DNA of 64,000 bases from an uncultured Christensenella sp. (GCA_949290515.1 CASERZ010000005.1:37856-101855), one strand, 5' to 3'. Counted from the stretch's first letter, positions 56,701-62,832 are shown. The notes: generated by a model not told the origin, from the sequence alone. Numbers and translations are program-made.

Positions 56701-56772
56701 GAGACGGCTTCGAAGTATCAGGTAAGCTATACCGACGCTTGGGGCTACAAAGTAGTAATAGATTTGGTATAA
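47755..56772 (+). CDS. Giant repeat-rich surface protein 2 with fused C-terminal lipoprotein-like domain
   Basis: 3005 residues. Signal-anchor (about 7-28); a module starting YTSIGGDSGRDFSY with GILDGNGYTI, parallel to giant protein 1; then a long array of MBG/YDG-like units, among them three consecutive YDG units (KTYDGEIYDF, KVYDGKLYDF, KTYDAKPYDF), and several Ig-like units of the type LERIEITSLP...GMVITAYYTDGAS. After a stalk homologous to that of protein 1 come a membrane helix (about 2815-2838), a basic loop (KKGEKKSRLRR), a second hydrophobic segment ending AVAGC and a 135-residue domain matching the separate lipoprotein at 46573-47052. The ATG at 47755 follows aaaggggga. There is no sortase motif. 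Confidence 0.85.
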   Translation: MNKKRTTLVVSAFVVVCLAIALVAGISVYGGNMSESAARNNDGVTNLAVTSAPAEDGSVSHRYTDSDKPSNYTSIGGDSGRDFSYIRSNPTGNYMLMGDVSVTTFDYGTTFSGILDGNGYTININVAANSGSTEYGGLFAYLSGTVKNAVINVQKFSAGGNNCNMEVGVMFGHLKGGTVDNVRLELNHVPTSAANGASDFYMHQSGQRYSTFSSVYLIFGGVAGKSFGGTISNFTLVNNAGTTFGFGINGWRDSGTLWTMYQYLGGLIGEVNGGDTNISNIRIEGSGNFINYNTSTSSRKNEMYTGMLVGYCNEDVTTIDGVIVDAYGKNVNTNATAGAMGVLVGQRDSGNLKNVTNIYYNTSSPVRDTSWVVGNTADYNNLIDFNVSMTPEFEGDNIWFYGANSAAPDSADLIYQIKNGSQTQVVADQLILADGESAGPVWIKVAKAGDAAGVDGEVNLNYSKVSQGTYAIETAMTPTSSDGEYNYFEKLYDGNLITAPVIRLQDSVNNLTISNVYTEATPDRNAGEHILNYNSSAIINADYNIYTYGGKSIVGNPIHGVMYLPASVTLDSGSAYLDITKDIKVTVNKLPIQIGYNSTSYITYGDTLEAVKAKNTDVVIKSVNGVQGAAAPDAIEDWDVAGYVPYAQNAGAPVPLSVQNVTMTNGSTDNYIITTLFTDTIVAARQIKGSISLADGVSLVYDGTAKTAKFDITSGNETDPEIGSRIIFEYTGDNTNVGTFTAKAVLPAVGGVANYIFSSDSVISAQYTITPMAVSISVKAEQNKTYDNTQFTDYASLFNMPQGALDDDITYDFSVSPEGIINAGVYTVTATLSGSETNYTSNSATVNFTVNKAQISGTIQMPADMSYDGTAKIPTYVFAEGSQLYADGEKITFEYSGSNVNAGEITVTAKLPSENYEFLVDGSASATQTAAMQISKRQVNLTLENIVKTYDGEIYDFSGVSVTGTEDFVDEFTLSVSSPSATANAGSYPLVITTSLDDNSNYTVVKDADKTLTINPKSVNLTIDNATKVYDGKLYDFNGYTVNGMDGFIASDAVTASVSATNEKADKGVYALVISTSADANPNYTITKSEDKTLTVTARSVTLTVENATKTYDAKPYDFTDYEVTIGGDGFVAEDAVGITVFAQGATENKGVYPIKITTTADDNANYDITRSDGATLTIEALQVHITAKEPQSKTFDGQAFTDYASLFNIPSSVTAEGQGAPLVYDYAITKDGEPVQEIVNAGTYTVTATLAAGQDNYVSDSASVEFTVNALEVTIEATQSSATSMYDGDVVTGSEITKYFVIPNDVEGNPLSVTISISGKDTQILNAGTYTVTMSLNDASGNYTATPATLTYELIKQQVAVPEPETQVFTYNGSQFTYVIATNPRYTVSGNKGTTAGSYTATVTLNDTENYQWNTGKSEPLNFPWTINKAESQVTPVVEGGGGSGNYFDGHAMPAISTSEGDTPGTIAWVESILVYGTTTYNWTFTPEDTANYTVRKGTVTINVKQIKVASVTAEYTAGEDPVYTSTPLDSLKQFLTVKAVNNDGSIASVLTQEQYTLSGTLTAGTSSITVSYNGFTATVNIDNVIGVVLERIEITSLPHKTAYTVFETLNTEGMVITAYYTDGASKVVTESCSASVSELAIDTTNVTFTYTDSTGSKSVDLAVTVSKIKVAAPDVDEGQHFIYNSQTQTFAILDGEHYSVSGNTGTEAKSYTAVISLDDSVNYEWTTGNSDDISYEWTIEKMTIKGEIVMPGNLVFDGEEKSAEFNVTVGQLFLDDSIVLEYEGDRVNAGSVNITAKLPSENYVFAEDSVTTAQMIIKPYSLEISFSELTVVYGTPTEDFDISSIVATVRGTSGTQVEIGSTTYNYTITVDYADPGNTYEYGDPKDTTYPLSVTVVIDGLDEGNYTYVNTATLKVIATPLEGVLVADSTNVEYDGLAHGARLTETTASESDYEIQYSLKGKNEWSATAPVNAGTYTVRVVSLTDSYSGDRISSIEIVILQKTVTITANQSEVTKTYKGEVTADELATYFTAPAGVLSEGALALAVTVTGAGEKVSNVGVYTLTAKLHSSVTNYKANSVSIKYTVTPATAEVPTPAVQNFTYNTQEQTYVVGDSALYAVSGNKATDAGSYIATVKLVDKRNYVWADTQTTADKTFSWSIAKALPTVNPKVEGEVFYDGYEMPQINISAGDTLGTIVWTDSVLQLGKSEYAWKFIPTDTKNYETLTGNYSLSVTAIALKSITAEVKDGVTIYTSFSLDDIKNRLDISGINNDGSLVEAISPELVRIEGEIAAGAKIFNIYYLADEGITDDFAVNIVLVELASIKAVFVQDGLTVYPNTPLDSIKSNLTVTGYNNDGSEYGVIEEYELSGDFSKASSVITVHYTGSDTSLTVEDTTFVVTVSTAKLDRIEITAQPSKTQYIAFEPFNRNGMEVTAYYTDGTNKTVSDFVVTVQKMEVKHTQEGIEITYTEDEITKSAVITGLTVEKRSITPNEPLRQTFIYNGNEQTFVYDAGVDGEYYGIIDNVKTDAGNYTAYIVLRDKENCVWSIDGSVTDIPVEWSIAKRNVTIVRSLDVVMGKTYDGKAVDLEYFRQFFSINTVIGEEENFTIEDIGIELTFASGESQIVNAGKYTVMAKLSVDSAKNFSSNTVSTTYEISKASRLMEADMSVGYKTVTFELKNGLEDAYYSFDNKSWQKLESLTLNVGMSDKYDIYLKYNEGNNYLASKTVLVEKKITKAALYEYIKETFDETFTKEDIAAFEVFKTYAKDPDGESKEYDEAYANLLAQYEQVSGELIGAISSALSTGSKMAGYHSTAIAVSWTMSSLSTGFALIALSLSAGKKGEKKSRLRRMAVAGLLLTAVVFGAVFAVAGCEKVEVDNMADVLEIVKSYNNLKVDVIEGEESIYTYDKDAITVNKYNLLLNVNSLIGEKTDANISLTKDNFVGGYTIVVDESKGTATVKGKLKNTGIATLDNANVEIVCNLKTETASKYQVSYTDAWGYKVVIDLV

Positions 56773-56786
56773 TCAACCTAAACGCA

Positions 56787-56820
56787 AAGACGCCGCGGGA
56801 AACCGCGGCGTCTTCTTTTA
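56787..56820 (+). terminator. Terminator after giant gene 2
   Basis: AAGACGCCGCGG / CCGCGGCGTCTT hairpin followed by CTTTTA. Confidence 0.92.
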
Positions 56821-56974
56821 TCGGCAAATTTTCTTAAGGTAAATAATAAAGGGCGTCTTGTATAAAACATAATAAGAAAATGTAAAATTTTGATTAGCCG
56901 TATTGATAAAAATATTGAAAAATGATATGTTTAAAATATAAGCTATGCTTAACTAAAATATAAGGCGGTATAAT

Positions 56975-58150
56975 ATGAACAAATACGATTTTTACGCTCC
57001 CACGGAAGTGCACTTCGGAGTGGGACAGCTTGACAATCTCCATAAATTGTCTTTGCCGGGAAAGAAGGCTTTATTAGTTATCTCCAACGGTAAATCCGCA
57101 AAGACGAGCGGCGCGCTCGAACGCACACAGCGTCAACTGGAAATGGCAAACGTCAAATACGTGCTATTCAGTGAGATAGAGGCAAATCCTCTAAAAGCTA
57201 CCGTAGAAAAAGGCGGTAAGTTTGCCCGCGAAAATAAATGCGATTTTATAGTGGCATTAGGCGGCGGCAGCGTAATGGACGCTTGCAAAGCCATTGCTAC
57301 TATGGCAGTAAATGACGGCGACTTGTGGGATTACGTCGTGGGCGGTACGGGTAAAGGAAAGCCCATTCCCGTTACTCCTATTCCTATAGTTGCGATTACG
57401 ACTACGGCAGGCACAGGCTCGGAAGTCGACGAATACGGCGTTATCACCAATCCTCAGACTCACGAAAAAATAGGCTTCGGCGGTGATAGGGCGTTGTTCC
57501 CCAAAATAGCGATAGTCGACCCTCAGCTTATGGTAACGGTACCACCTAAGTTTACTGCTTATCAAGGTTTTGACGCGCTTTTCCACAGCACGGAAACGTA
57601 CATTTGCAATATTGCCAATCCTATGAGCGATATGGTTGCCTCTACGGCAATAAAGTCGGTTGCAGGCTATCTTGCGCGTGCCGTTGCGGACGGAAGCGAT
57701 ATAGAGGCGCGCACTCAGGTTGCGTTCGGCAATACGATGTCGGGATATTCTATGGTCGTAGGCAATTGCACCAGCGAGCATTCACTCGAGCACGCGATGA
57801 GCGCGTACCATCAGCAGTTGCCCCACGGCGCGGGATTGATAATGATAAGTCTTGCGTATTACCGTTTCTTTATAGACAAGCACGTATGCGACGAAAGATT
57901 TGTGGATATGGCAAAACTTATGGGTATTCCCGATGCGACTAAGCCTCAGGACTTTCTCACGGCTCTGTCCAATCTCCAGAAAGCTTGCGGTGTAGACGAC
58001 CTCAAAATGTCTGATTACGGCATTACCCCCGAGGAGTTCCCCGTACTTGCTAAAAACGCTATGGAGAGTATGGGCGGACTGTTCACCGTAGACAGATACC
58101 CTCTTACGCTGGAGGACTGCGTATCCATTTATAAGGACGCTTACAGATAA
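56975..58150 (+). CDS. Iron-containing alcohol dehydrogenase (butanol dehydrogenase-like)
   Basis: 391 residues, group III ADH. ALGGGSVMDACKAIA gives the dinucleotide-binding loop and TTAGTGSEVDEYGVI the following glycine-rich stretch. Metal ligands are predicted in GFDALFHSTE (Asp, His), SLEHAMSAYH and LPHGAG. It resembles NADPH-dependent butanol/YqhD-type dehydrogenases more than the Fe-ADH at 6.7 kb. It is flanked by terminators on both sides, so it is transcribed alone; aaggcgg is the likely Shine-Dalgarno. The physiological substrate is unknown. Confidence 0.93.
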   Translation: MNKYDFYAPTEVHFGVGQLDNLHKLSLPGKKALLVISNGKSAKTSGALERTQRQLEMANVKYVLFSEIEANPLKATVEKGGKFARENKCDFIVALGGGSVMDACKAIATMAVNDGDLWDYVVGGTGKGKPIPVTPIPIVAITTTAGTGSEVDEYGVITNPQTHEKIGFGGDRALFPKIAIVDPQLMVTVPPKFTAYQGFDALFHSTETYICNIANPMSDMVASTAIKSVAGYLARAVADGSDIEARTQVAFGNTMSGYSMVVGNCTSEHSLEHAMSAYHQQLPHGAGLIMISLAYYRFFIDKHVCDERFVDMAKLMGIPDATKPQDFLTALSNLQKACGVDDLKMSDYGITPEEFPVLAKNAMESMGGLFTVDRYPLTLEDCVSIYKDAYR

Positions 58151-58174
58151 GCGCGATATTTTAATTAGAATAAT

Positions 58175-58200
58175 CAGGCTCCGTTTGTGCGGAGCCTGAG
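58175..58200 (+). terminator. Terminator after the alcohol dehydrogenase gene
   Basis: CAGGCTCCG / CGGAGCCTG hairpin; there is no strong T-run, so efficiency is uncertain. Confidence 0.55.
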
Positions 58201-58246
58201 CGAAGAAGAAGTATGTGTTCGGGGTAGGTATTCTACCCCTACTTTT

Positions 58247-58531
58247 TTAACAACAAGGGTCTTTGCAGCAGATAGTGGTTTCTCCCGTTTTGGCAACGAG
58301 AGAGTATTCTATCGGCAGACAAATCGCAACGCATTGCGTGACGGTTATTTCACAACCGCATTCTTTGAGAACGCACTGCACTTCGGGCTGACCTACGCAC
58401 TTCATCGCGGGACAACCCAGCGTGGCTTTGGGTTCTATTCTTACCGGCAGATTGATTTGTGCCAGTTGAGTGCCGTTTGCCGCGCAGCAAGCGTTGGTAT
58501 AACCGTTGTCGGTTCTGAATTCTTCGGGCAC
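58247..58531 (-). CDS. Small cysteine-rich protein
   Basis: 94 residues with 13 cysteines: NACC near the start, LGCPAMKC, VQC, KECGC, TQC, AIC and a TICC...DPCC end. There is no signal peptide or membrane segment. The start is taken as the GTG (VPEEFRT) 9 bases after a strong AAGGAGG; an upstream ATG would put that ribosome binding site inside the coding region. The beta-rich, Cys-paired pattern (EITVTQCVAICLPIEY) parallels the adjacent broken gene (FTISQNICVAVPVDF), so the two look like members of one family, perhaps a self-associating coat or surface component. I do not know an established name. Confidence 0.75.
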   Translation of the reverse strand: MPEEFRTDNGYTNACCAANGTQLAQINLPVRIEPKATLGCPAMKCVGQPEVQCVLKECGCEITVTQCVAICLPIEYSLVAKTGETTICCKDPCC

Positions 58532-58569
58532 TCTCACCCCCCTCCTTATCATTTATTTGCTATCCCTGA

Positions 58570-58914
58570 TTAAGCTATAGGTTCAACTTTGTCTTCGGGA
58601 AAAGCGTTGGCACAGTCTGTGCAAATATCGGTCGCAGACGCTCCCTTGCAATCCACGTAAGCTTCGCCTACTACGGCATTTGCGCCGAAGTCTACGGGTA
58701 CTGCCACGCAGATATTCTGACTTATCGTAAACGAACAAGTGCCGTTTTTGATGCCCTGGCAAGGCTATGCTCCCGACACTGCTATGGCGTTACCGCAACA
58801 TTTGGTTTTGGTTGCGCCTGCGGTTGCGTACGGTTAGATAGTTACAGGCACGCATACCGTTGCAGCCTGATAGCCCACGGTGGGGCAAGTCTGGTTGTCT
58901 AATAATTCTGACAT
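58570..58914 (-). pseudogene. Cys-rich protein gene interrupted by two in-frame stop codons
   Basis: From an ATG at 58914 (with AAGGAG) the frame reads MSELLDNQTCPTVGYQAATV... and, ignoring a TAA at 58836-58834 and a TAG at 58767-58765, continues in the same frame to a TAA at 58570: 113 sense codons with evenly spaced Cys and a coherent protein (CCGNAIAV, PCQGIKNGTCSFTISQNICV, VDCKGASATDICTDC). The frame, ribosome binding site and Cys pattern are intact, so decay is recent, or the stops are read through. It precedes the intact Cys-rich gene by 38 bp. TAG and TAA both act as true stops elsewhere in the window. Confidence 0.75.
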
Positions 58915-59096
58915 ATTCTTCTCCTTGTCCGATATCCGGACTGATACAGTATATGTACCGTACGGCTTAAAGGTTCGCTTTAAAGCCCGATTGAAATTTT
59001 TATACGCATACAGGGACAATGTAGGACTTTTCATTGACATAGTATATTCGTATTGATATAATGCAAGGGAAGTCAGGAAATATACAGGAGAAGAAT

Positions 59097-60473
59097 ATGG
59101 ATTTGCTTGGCGGCAACCTCAGAAAGGCGTACTTCAAATATCTCGCGACGGGCATAGGCGCGGCTTTGATATTTTCGGTATACTCTATAGTCGACTGTAT
59201 TATGGTGGGGCAGTATCAGGGACCCGACGGTTCTTCCGCGCTTGCAATAGTAATGCCTATATGGACGAGTGTTTTGTCAATGGGTATTCTCACGGGTACG
59301 GGCGGCGCAGTTCTGATGGCAAAGCTCAGGGGAGAGAACAAAAAGAGGGAAGGCGACGAGTATTTTACCGTTTCGACGGTGCTTTGCGCGCTTCTTACCG
59401 TTTTCGTATGGCTTGCGGTATTGATTTTTCCCTCGCAACTGCTCAGATTTTTCGGCGCGAGCGATAATATACTTCCGCACGCGCTGGCATATATCAAGTG
59501 GCTAAAATATTTTATACCGCTTTTTACTTTCGGACAGCTGATTGCGCCTTTTATCCGCAACGACAACGCTCCGTCCAAAGCTATGCTGGCAGTAATCAGC
59601 GGCGGAGTTTTCAATATAATAGGTGACTACGTGCTCGTATTCGTATGCGATATGGGTATCGAGGGCGCAGGTCTTGCTACTTCTTTGGGGCAGATGCTGA
59701 CGATAGGAATACTGTGCACGCATTTCTTTTCCAAAAAGTGTACGTTGAGATTTGCAAAGGTCAGCAACGTATTCAAAAAAGCTTTTGATATTATCAAGAT
59801 AGGTTTCCCCGTCTTTATCGTAGATATAGCTGTGGGCATAACAGTTTTGATTTTCAACAACAGGATAATGCATTATCTCGACGAGGACGCGCTTGCCGTT
59901 TACGGCGTAATCGTCAATATCAATTATTTCGTGCAGTGCGTTGCATACGGCATAGGACAGGCAGCTCAGCCGGTATTGTCGGTAAATTACGGTGCTATGC
60001 AGTACGACAGAGTGAAGAAAGCTTCGCGGTATGCTTGGATAACGGCTGCAGTGGCGGGAGTAGTATTCTTGACGGTTGCAGAGATTATGCCTATGCAGTT
60101 GCTGAGAATATTTATGAAGACTACGCCTCAGGTCGAGCAAATCGCGCCTGACATTTTGCGCACGTATTGCATATGCTATCTGATAGTACCGTTGAATATA
60201 CTTTCCACGTATTATTTGCAGGCGATAATGAAAGCGGGAGCGTCATTGATTGTATCCCTTCTCAGAAGCGTAATACTCAGCAGTATACTGCTGTTTGCTA
60301 TACCTGCGATTGCGGGCAAGGATTCGCTGTGGTACGTTATGAATATAGTTGAGGCGATTACATTTGCGGTAATGATAATAATAGCGGCTGTATACGAAAA
60401 AAGGCTTTTCTCGAAGTCAGGCGGCAAAGTGCCTGAAGTGCGCGCTCTAGAGAGCAAAGAAAGCGACGCTTAG
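59097..60473 (+). CDS. MATE-family multidrug/sodium antiporter
   Basis: 458 residues with about twelve membrane helices in two similar halves, typical MATE length. Family features are the start DLLGGNLRKAYFKYLATGIGAALIFS, IVDCIMVGQY in helix 2, LRGENKKREG in the first loop and the second-half YGIGQAAQPVLSVNYGAMQYDRVKKA. It should export cationic or organic compounds in exchange for sodium or protons. The ATG at 59097 follows acaggag; an upstream ATG at 59061 has no such site. No regulator is adjacent. Confidence 0.93.
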   Translation: MDLLGGNLRKAYFKYLATGIGAALIFSVYSIVDCIMVGQYQGPDGSSALAIVMPIWTSVLSMGILTGTGGAVLMAKLRGENKKREGDEYFTVSTVLCALLTVFVWLAVLIFPSQLLRFFGASDNILPHALAYIKWLKYFIPLFTFGQLIAPFIRNDNAPSKAMLAVISGGVFNIIGDYVLVFVCDMGIEGAGLATSLGQMLTIGILCTHFFSKKCTLRFAKVSNVFKKAFDIIKIGFPVFIVDIAVGITVLIFNNRIMHYLDEDALAVYGVIVNINYFVQCVAYGIGQAAQPVLSVNYGAMQYDRVKKASRYAWITAAVAGVVFLTVAEIMPMQLLRIFMKTTPQVEQIAPDILRTYCICYLIVPLNILSTYYLQAIMKAGASLIVSLLRSVILSSILLFAIPAIAGKDSLWYVMNIVEAITFAVMIIIAAVYEKRLFSKSGGKVPEVRALESKESDA

Positions 60474-60492
60474 TCGGATAGAAACAAAAATA

Positions 60493-60520
60493 AAAAGACG
60501 GCTTTGAGCCGTCTTTCATT
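60493..60520. terminator. Terminator between convergent MATE and TM2 genes
   Basis: AAAGACGGCT / AGCCGTCTTT hairpin with TTG loop, followed by CATTTTTT; the 5' A-run allows action in both directions. Confidence 0.8.
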
Positions 60521-60533
60521 TTTTCAATTATTA

Positions 60534-60890
60534 TTATGCAATGTTGTGGTCGGCAAGGATTTGCATTACCCTTTGAAGATTGCGGTGCTGTGCCTTTTTG
60601 TAACAAAAATATATATCTGCGAGCGGCCATATTCCCAGAGTAAGCCATCCGAAAAACAGCTTGCACACACCGAGCCCTACGTCGCCCAAAACAAATCTGT
60701 CCACGCCTAGAGAGCCGAGCAATACCGAGAATATCAGTATCATCCAAGGCTCGTCGTATTTTGCAAATATAATCTCCTCAGCTATCTTATCGTCGGCATT
60801 TTCTATTTTGCGCTTGACCATAGCGAGTGTTTCCGAAGAAAGTTTGCTTGACAGCGTTTGCATACACGCTCTTATATTTTCCTGTATCAT
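60534..60890 (-). CDS. TM2-domain membrane protein
   Basis: 118 residues. An N-terminal helical, charged region (1-48) precedes a TM2 domain: WMILIFSVLLGSLGVDRFVLGDVGLGVCKLFFG, then LGIWPLADIYF, with the conserved G-x-DRFYLG-like turn between two membrane helices. Role unknown; TM2 proteins are common small membrane proteins in Bacillota. A strong aggagg precedes the ATG. A second TM2-like protein lies at 22986-23204. Confidence 0.9.
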   Translation of the reverse strand: MIQENIRACMQTLSSKLSSETLAMVKRKIENADDKIAEEIIFAKYDEPWMILIFSVLLGSLGVDRFVLGDVGLGVCKLFFGWLTLGIWPLADIYFCYKKAQHRNLQRVMQILADHNIA

Positions 60891-61005
60891 AGTCTCCTCC
60901 TATTGCTTTATCATTATATATTATGCTTATATTCTTGTCAATACCGTTGGCTGATAATGCTGCAAAACAAAACCACGCGCTTAGTGATAAGAGTAAAATC
61001 AATAA

Positions 61006-61035
61006 AAAAACGACGGCAGAGTTGCCGTCGTTTAA
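61006..61035 (-). terminator. Terminator of the B12-uptake unit
   Basis: On the minus strand AAACGACGGCA / TGCCGTCGTTT hairpin followed by TTTTATT. Confidence 0.85.
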
Positions 61036-61046
61036 TTTCAAAAATC

Positions 61047-61709
61047 CTATTTGCTTTCGCCAGCGTCGTCATCGGACGATTGCTTTTGTCGGGTGACATC
61101 GCTTTTCGTGAGGGTACCTATGCCGTCACAAGGCATAGCATCCTTTCCTTTTTTTCGCGACCTCAGACTTCTGAATCTCGCTGGGCATACCTTGTCTATG
61201 TAATCCGTCAAAGGTTTGAATACCAAAATAAAAAGCAAAAGATTGCATATTATCTGCGTAAGATAAAAGCTCAGACCTCTTACGTATATTATCGAAAATC
61301 TGTACCAGAATCTGTCCCAGAAGCCGCTGAGAAGTCCCGTGTCGACCAAAGAACTCAGCACTCCGAAAAAAGCTGTCAGAGTTACTGCTATAAGCGTAGC
61401 TACAAAGCGGTTGTTGAAGTTGTGCCGTCCCAAAAGCATAAACGCAAACGTTACCAAGGGCCAGTAAATCACGTAAGTCAGCACCCACGTATTGAAGCCC
61501 CATACGAAGCATTCCAAAAGTACGAATATATAAGTTGCGACAAGACCTGACCAGCCGAATGCAAAACCGAACGTAGCGCATAAAAGCGTCACGATTTCCA
61601 CGTTGGGAATAAAGGCAAGCGCGAGCTTTCCCACTTCGATAGTTGCCGCCATAACGGCTATGAGCGCGAGTTTGACCGCTCTGTCACGGTGCATAGTCTT
61701 GTCTGTCAT
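61047..61709 (-). CDS. ECF transporter S component, probably for cobalamin or a precursor
   Basis: 220 residues with about five to six membrane helices in the first 165 (ALIAVMAATIEVGKLALAFIPNVEIVTLLCATFGFAFG resembles the ECF S-component start) and a charged cytoplasmic tail of ~45 residues. It lies 9 bp downstream of a DUF4430-like lipoprotein gene and both follow a cobalamin riboswitch, which points to B12 (CbrT-like) as substrate. The energising EcfA/A'/T genes are not here and would have to be supplied from another locus, as in group II ECF systems. Confidence 0.82.
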   Translation of the reverse strand: MTDKTMHRDRAVKLALIAVMAATIEVGKLALAFIPNVEIVTLLCATFGFAFGWSGLVATYIFVLLECFVWGFNTWVLTYVIYWPLVTFAFMLLGRHNFNNRFVATLIAVTLTAFFGVLSSLVDTGLLSGFWDRFWYRFSIIYVRGLSFYLTQIICNLLLFILVFKPLTDYIDKVCPARFRSLRSRKKGKDAMPCDGIGTLTKSDVTRQKQSSDDDAGESK

Positions 61710-61718
61710 TTTAGTTTT

Positions 61719-62186
61719 TTACCATACGATAACTGATATTATGATAACGCAGTCTTTTTCGATTGTCATATCTTTTGCGCCTACGCCGCTGTTAGAGTAT
61801 TTCTTGCCTTTATATTCGATAGAGCTTGCGTATTGCGTCAAATCCTCGTCTTTTGCTACGCTTGTATAGAGATAAATGTACTTGTTACCCTCTTGTTTGA
61901 TTTCGTTGACTTGCGTAAGATATCCCGTGGAATCTGCAGTATAAGTAAGATTTTCTGTCTGTTTGAGATAATCGAGAACGGCAAGAAGCCCCTTGCTTTT
62001 TTGTTCGGAAGATGCAAGTTTGTCGAGGTCGACGGTAAATTCTTCTACGTAATCGCCGTCGAGAAGCACAAGCGTCATTGTAGAAGTATTGTCACCGGGA
62101 GTCGCAGGGTCGGTGCACGCAAAGAGTGCGAGCGAAAGAGTGCACAAAAGTGCGAGAGTTAAGATAACGGTTAAGAGTTTTTTCAT
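61719..62186 (-). CDS. Lipoprotein with DUF4430/transcobalamin-C-like domain, B12-regulated
   Basis: 155 residues. The signal peptide ends in LALFAC (lipobox Cys at about residue 24). The domain has MTLVLLDGDYVEEFTVDL, LLAVLDYLKQ, and the closing KDCVIIISVIVW, the pattern I associate with DUF4430, a fold related to the C-terminal domain of transcobalamin. It is the first gene behind the cobalamin riboswitch and terminator, so it is expected to be made when B12 is low and to capture corrinoids for the ECF S component encoded next. aaaggag precedes the ATG. Confidence 0.8.
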   Translation of the reverse strand: MKKLLTVILTLALLCTLSLALFACTDPATPGDNTSTMTLVLLDGDYVEEFTVDLDKLASSEQKSKGLLAVLDYLKQTENLTYTADSTGYLTQVNEIKQEGNKYIYLYTSVAKDEDLTQYASSIEYKGKKYSNSGVGAKDMTIEKDCVIIISVIVW

Positions 62187-62271
62187 ATATTTGCTCCTTT
62201 AAATTTTTTACGTATTGAATTAATAGTAGTTAAAACGCACGGTGCAAACAAAACTCAAAGGCTCAAACAAG

Positions 62272-62297
62272 AAAAAAGCCCTTTCGGGACGAAAGGG
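62272..62297 (-). terminator. Riboswitch-controlled intrinsic terminator
   Basis: Minus strand CCCTTTCgtcccGAAAGGG followed by CTTTTTTC, about 85 nt before the lipoprotein start codon. It is the likely expression platform of the cobalamin riboswitch; a small GTTGAtttttgTCAAC hairpin (62298-62313) sits between aptamer and terminator. Confidence 0.85.
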
Positions 62298-62321
62298 TTG
62301 ACAAAAATCAACTTTATTTCC

Positions 62322-62492
62322 CGCCGAAACAAGTTTTGCTCGCAAAAGGCAGGTCTCCTGACTTACGGCTTCAGACCTCATATCCGTCTTCCCCTTGCGG
62401 GTGACCGTGGATACTCGTAGCCGATACAGTAGCGGGGGCTGTCAAGGATTGTCACCTTGTTCCCTTTTTAATGTACGGAGCTTAGCTTCCGA
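62322..62492 (-). ncRNA. Cobalamin (adenosylcobalamin-type) riboswitch
   Basis: On the minus strand the B12 box AGTCAGGAGACCTGCC occupies 62363-62348, the central GACAGCCCCCGCTACTGT lies at 62443-62426, and AGGGAACAAGGTGACAATCC is upstream. These are in the conserved order and spacing of the cobalamin aptamer. The terminator at 62272-62297 then precedes the lipoprotein/ECF S genes. Ligand binding should promote termination, repressing uptake when B12 is plentiful. Confidence 0.93.
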
Positions 62493-62513
62493 AACAACCT
62501 TTGTGCGTTTTTT

Positions 62514-62832
62514 GGTACCGCCTCGAAGGGGTGCTTACTGTCTGTAAGCGTGTCTATTTCGCACCTCTTCTCGGCGGTACCTGTGGTATTCAGTTATTTA
62601 TTTTTACCGACTGCTATGTGAAGCAAGCGGATAATTTAATTGTTGATATTAATTGCTCTTTTTTACTTTGGCGTCCTCATAATACATCCAGTATTACTTC
62701 TTCCTTCTCAAAGCAAATTATCGAAAAATTTGCTGTTTACAGCCTAGCTTGCACCCCTTCTCGGCGGCACTTAATTTTATAGTTTTATTTTACCGACTTG
62801 CTTATATTAGGCAAGCGCATATTTATTATCAG
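62514..62832. repeat. Palindrome and imperfect direct repeat upstream of the riboswitch
   Basis: GGTACCGCCtCGAAGgGGTGC (62514-62534) pairs with GCACCtCTTCtCGGCGGTACC (62561-62581) around a small hairpin CTTACtgtctGTAAG (62534-62548). The right arm and the following ~70 bases recur imperfectly 190 bp further on (GCACCCCTTCTCGGCGGCAC, 62751-62770, then TTTTACCGACTTGCT). No gene is recognised in 62582-63039 apart from these. Confidence 0.65.

Noticed and set aside
58570..58914. Genome-wide reassignment of TAG or TAA
   Set aside because: Genes such as the small tetraspan gene, thiN and the MATE gene end at TAG and many others at TAA exactly where family length predicts, so both are normal stops.
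62501..62782. 93-codon frame upstream of the RsgI-like gene
   Set aside because: It overlaps the palindrome and imperfect repeats and has no ribosome binding site or recognisable domain.
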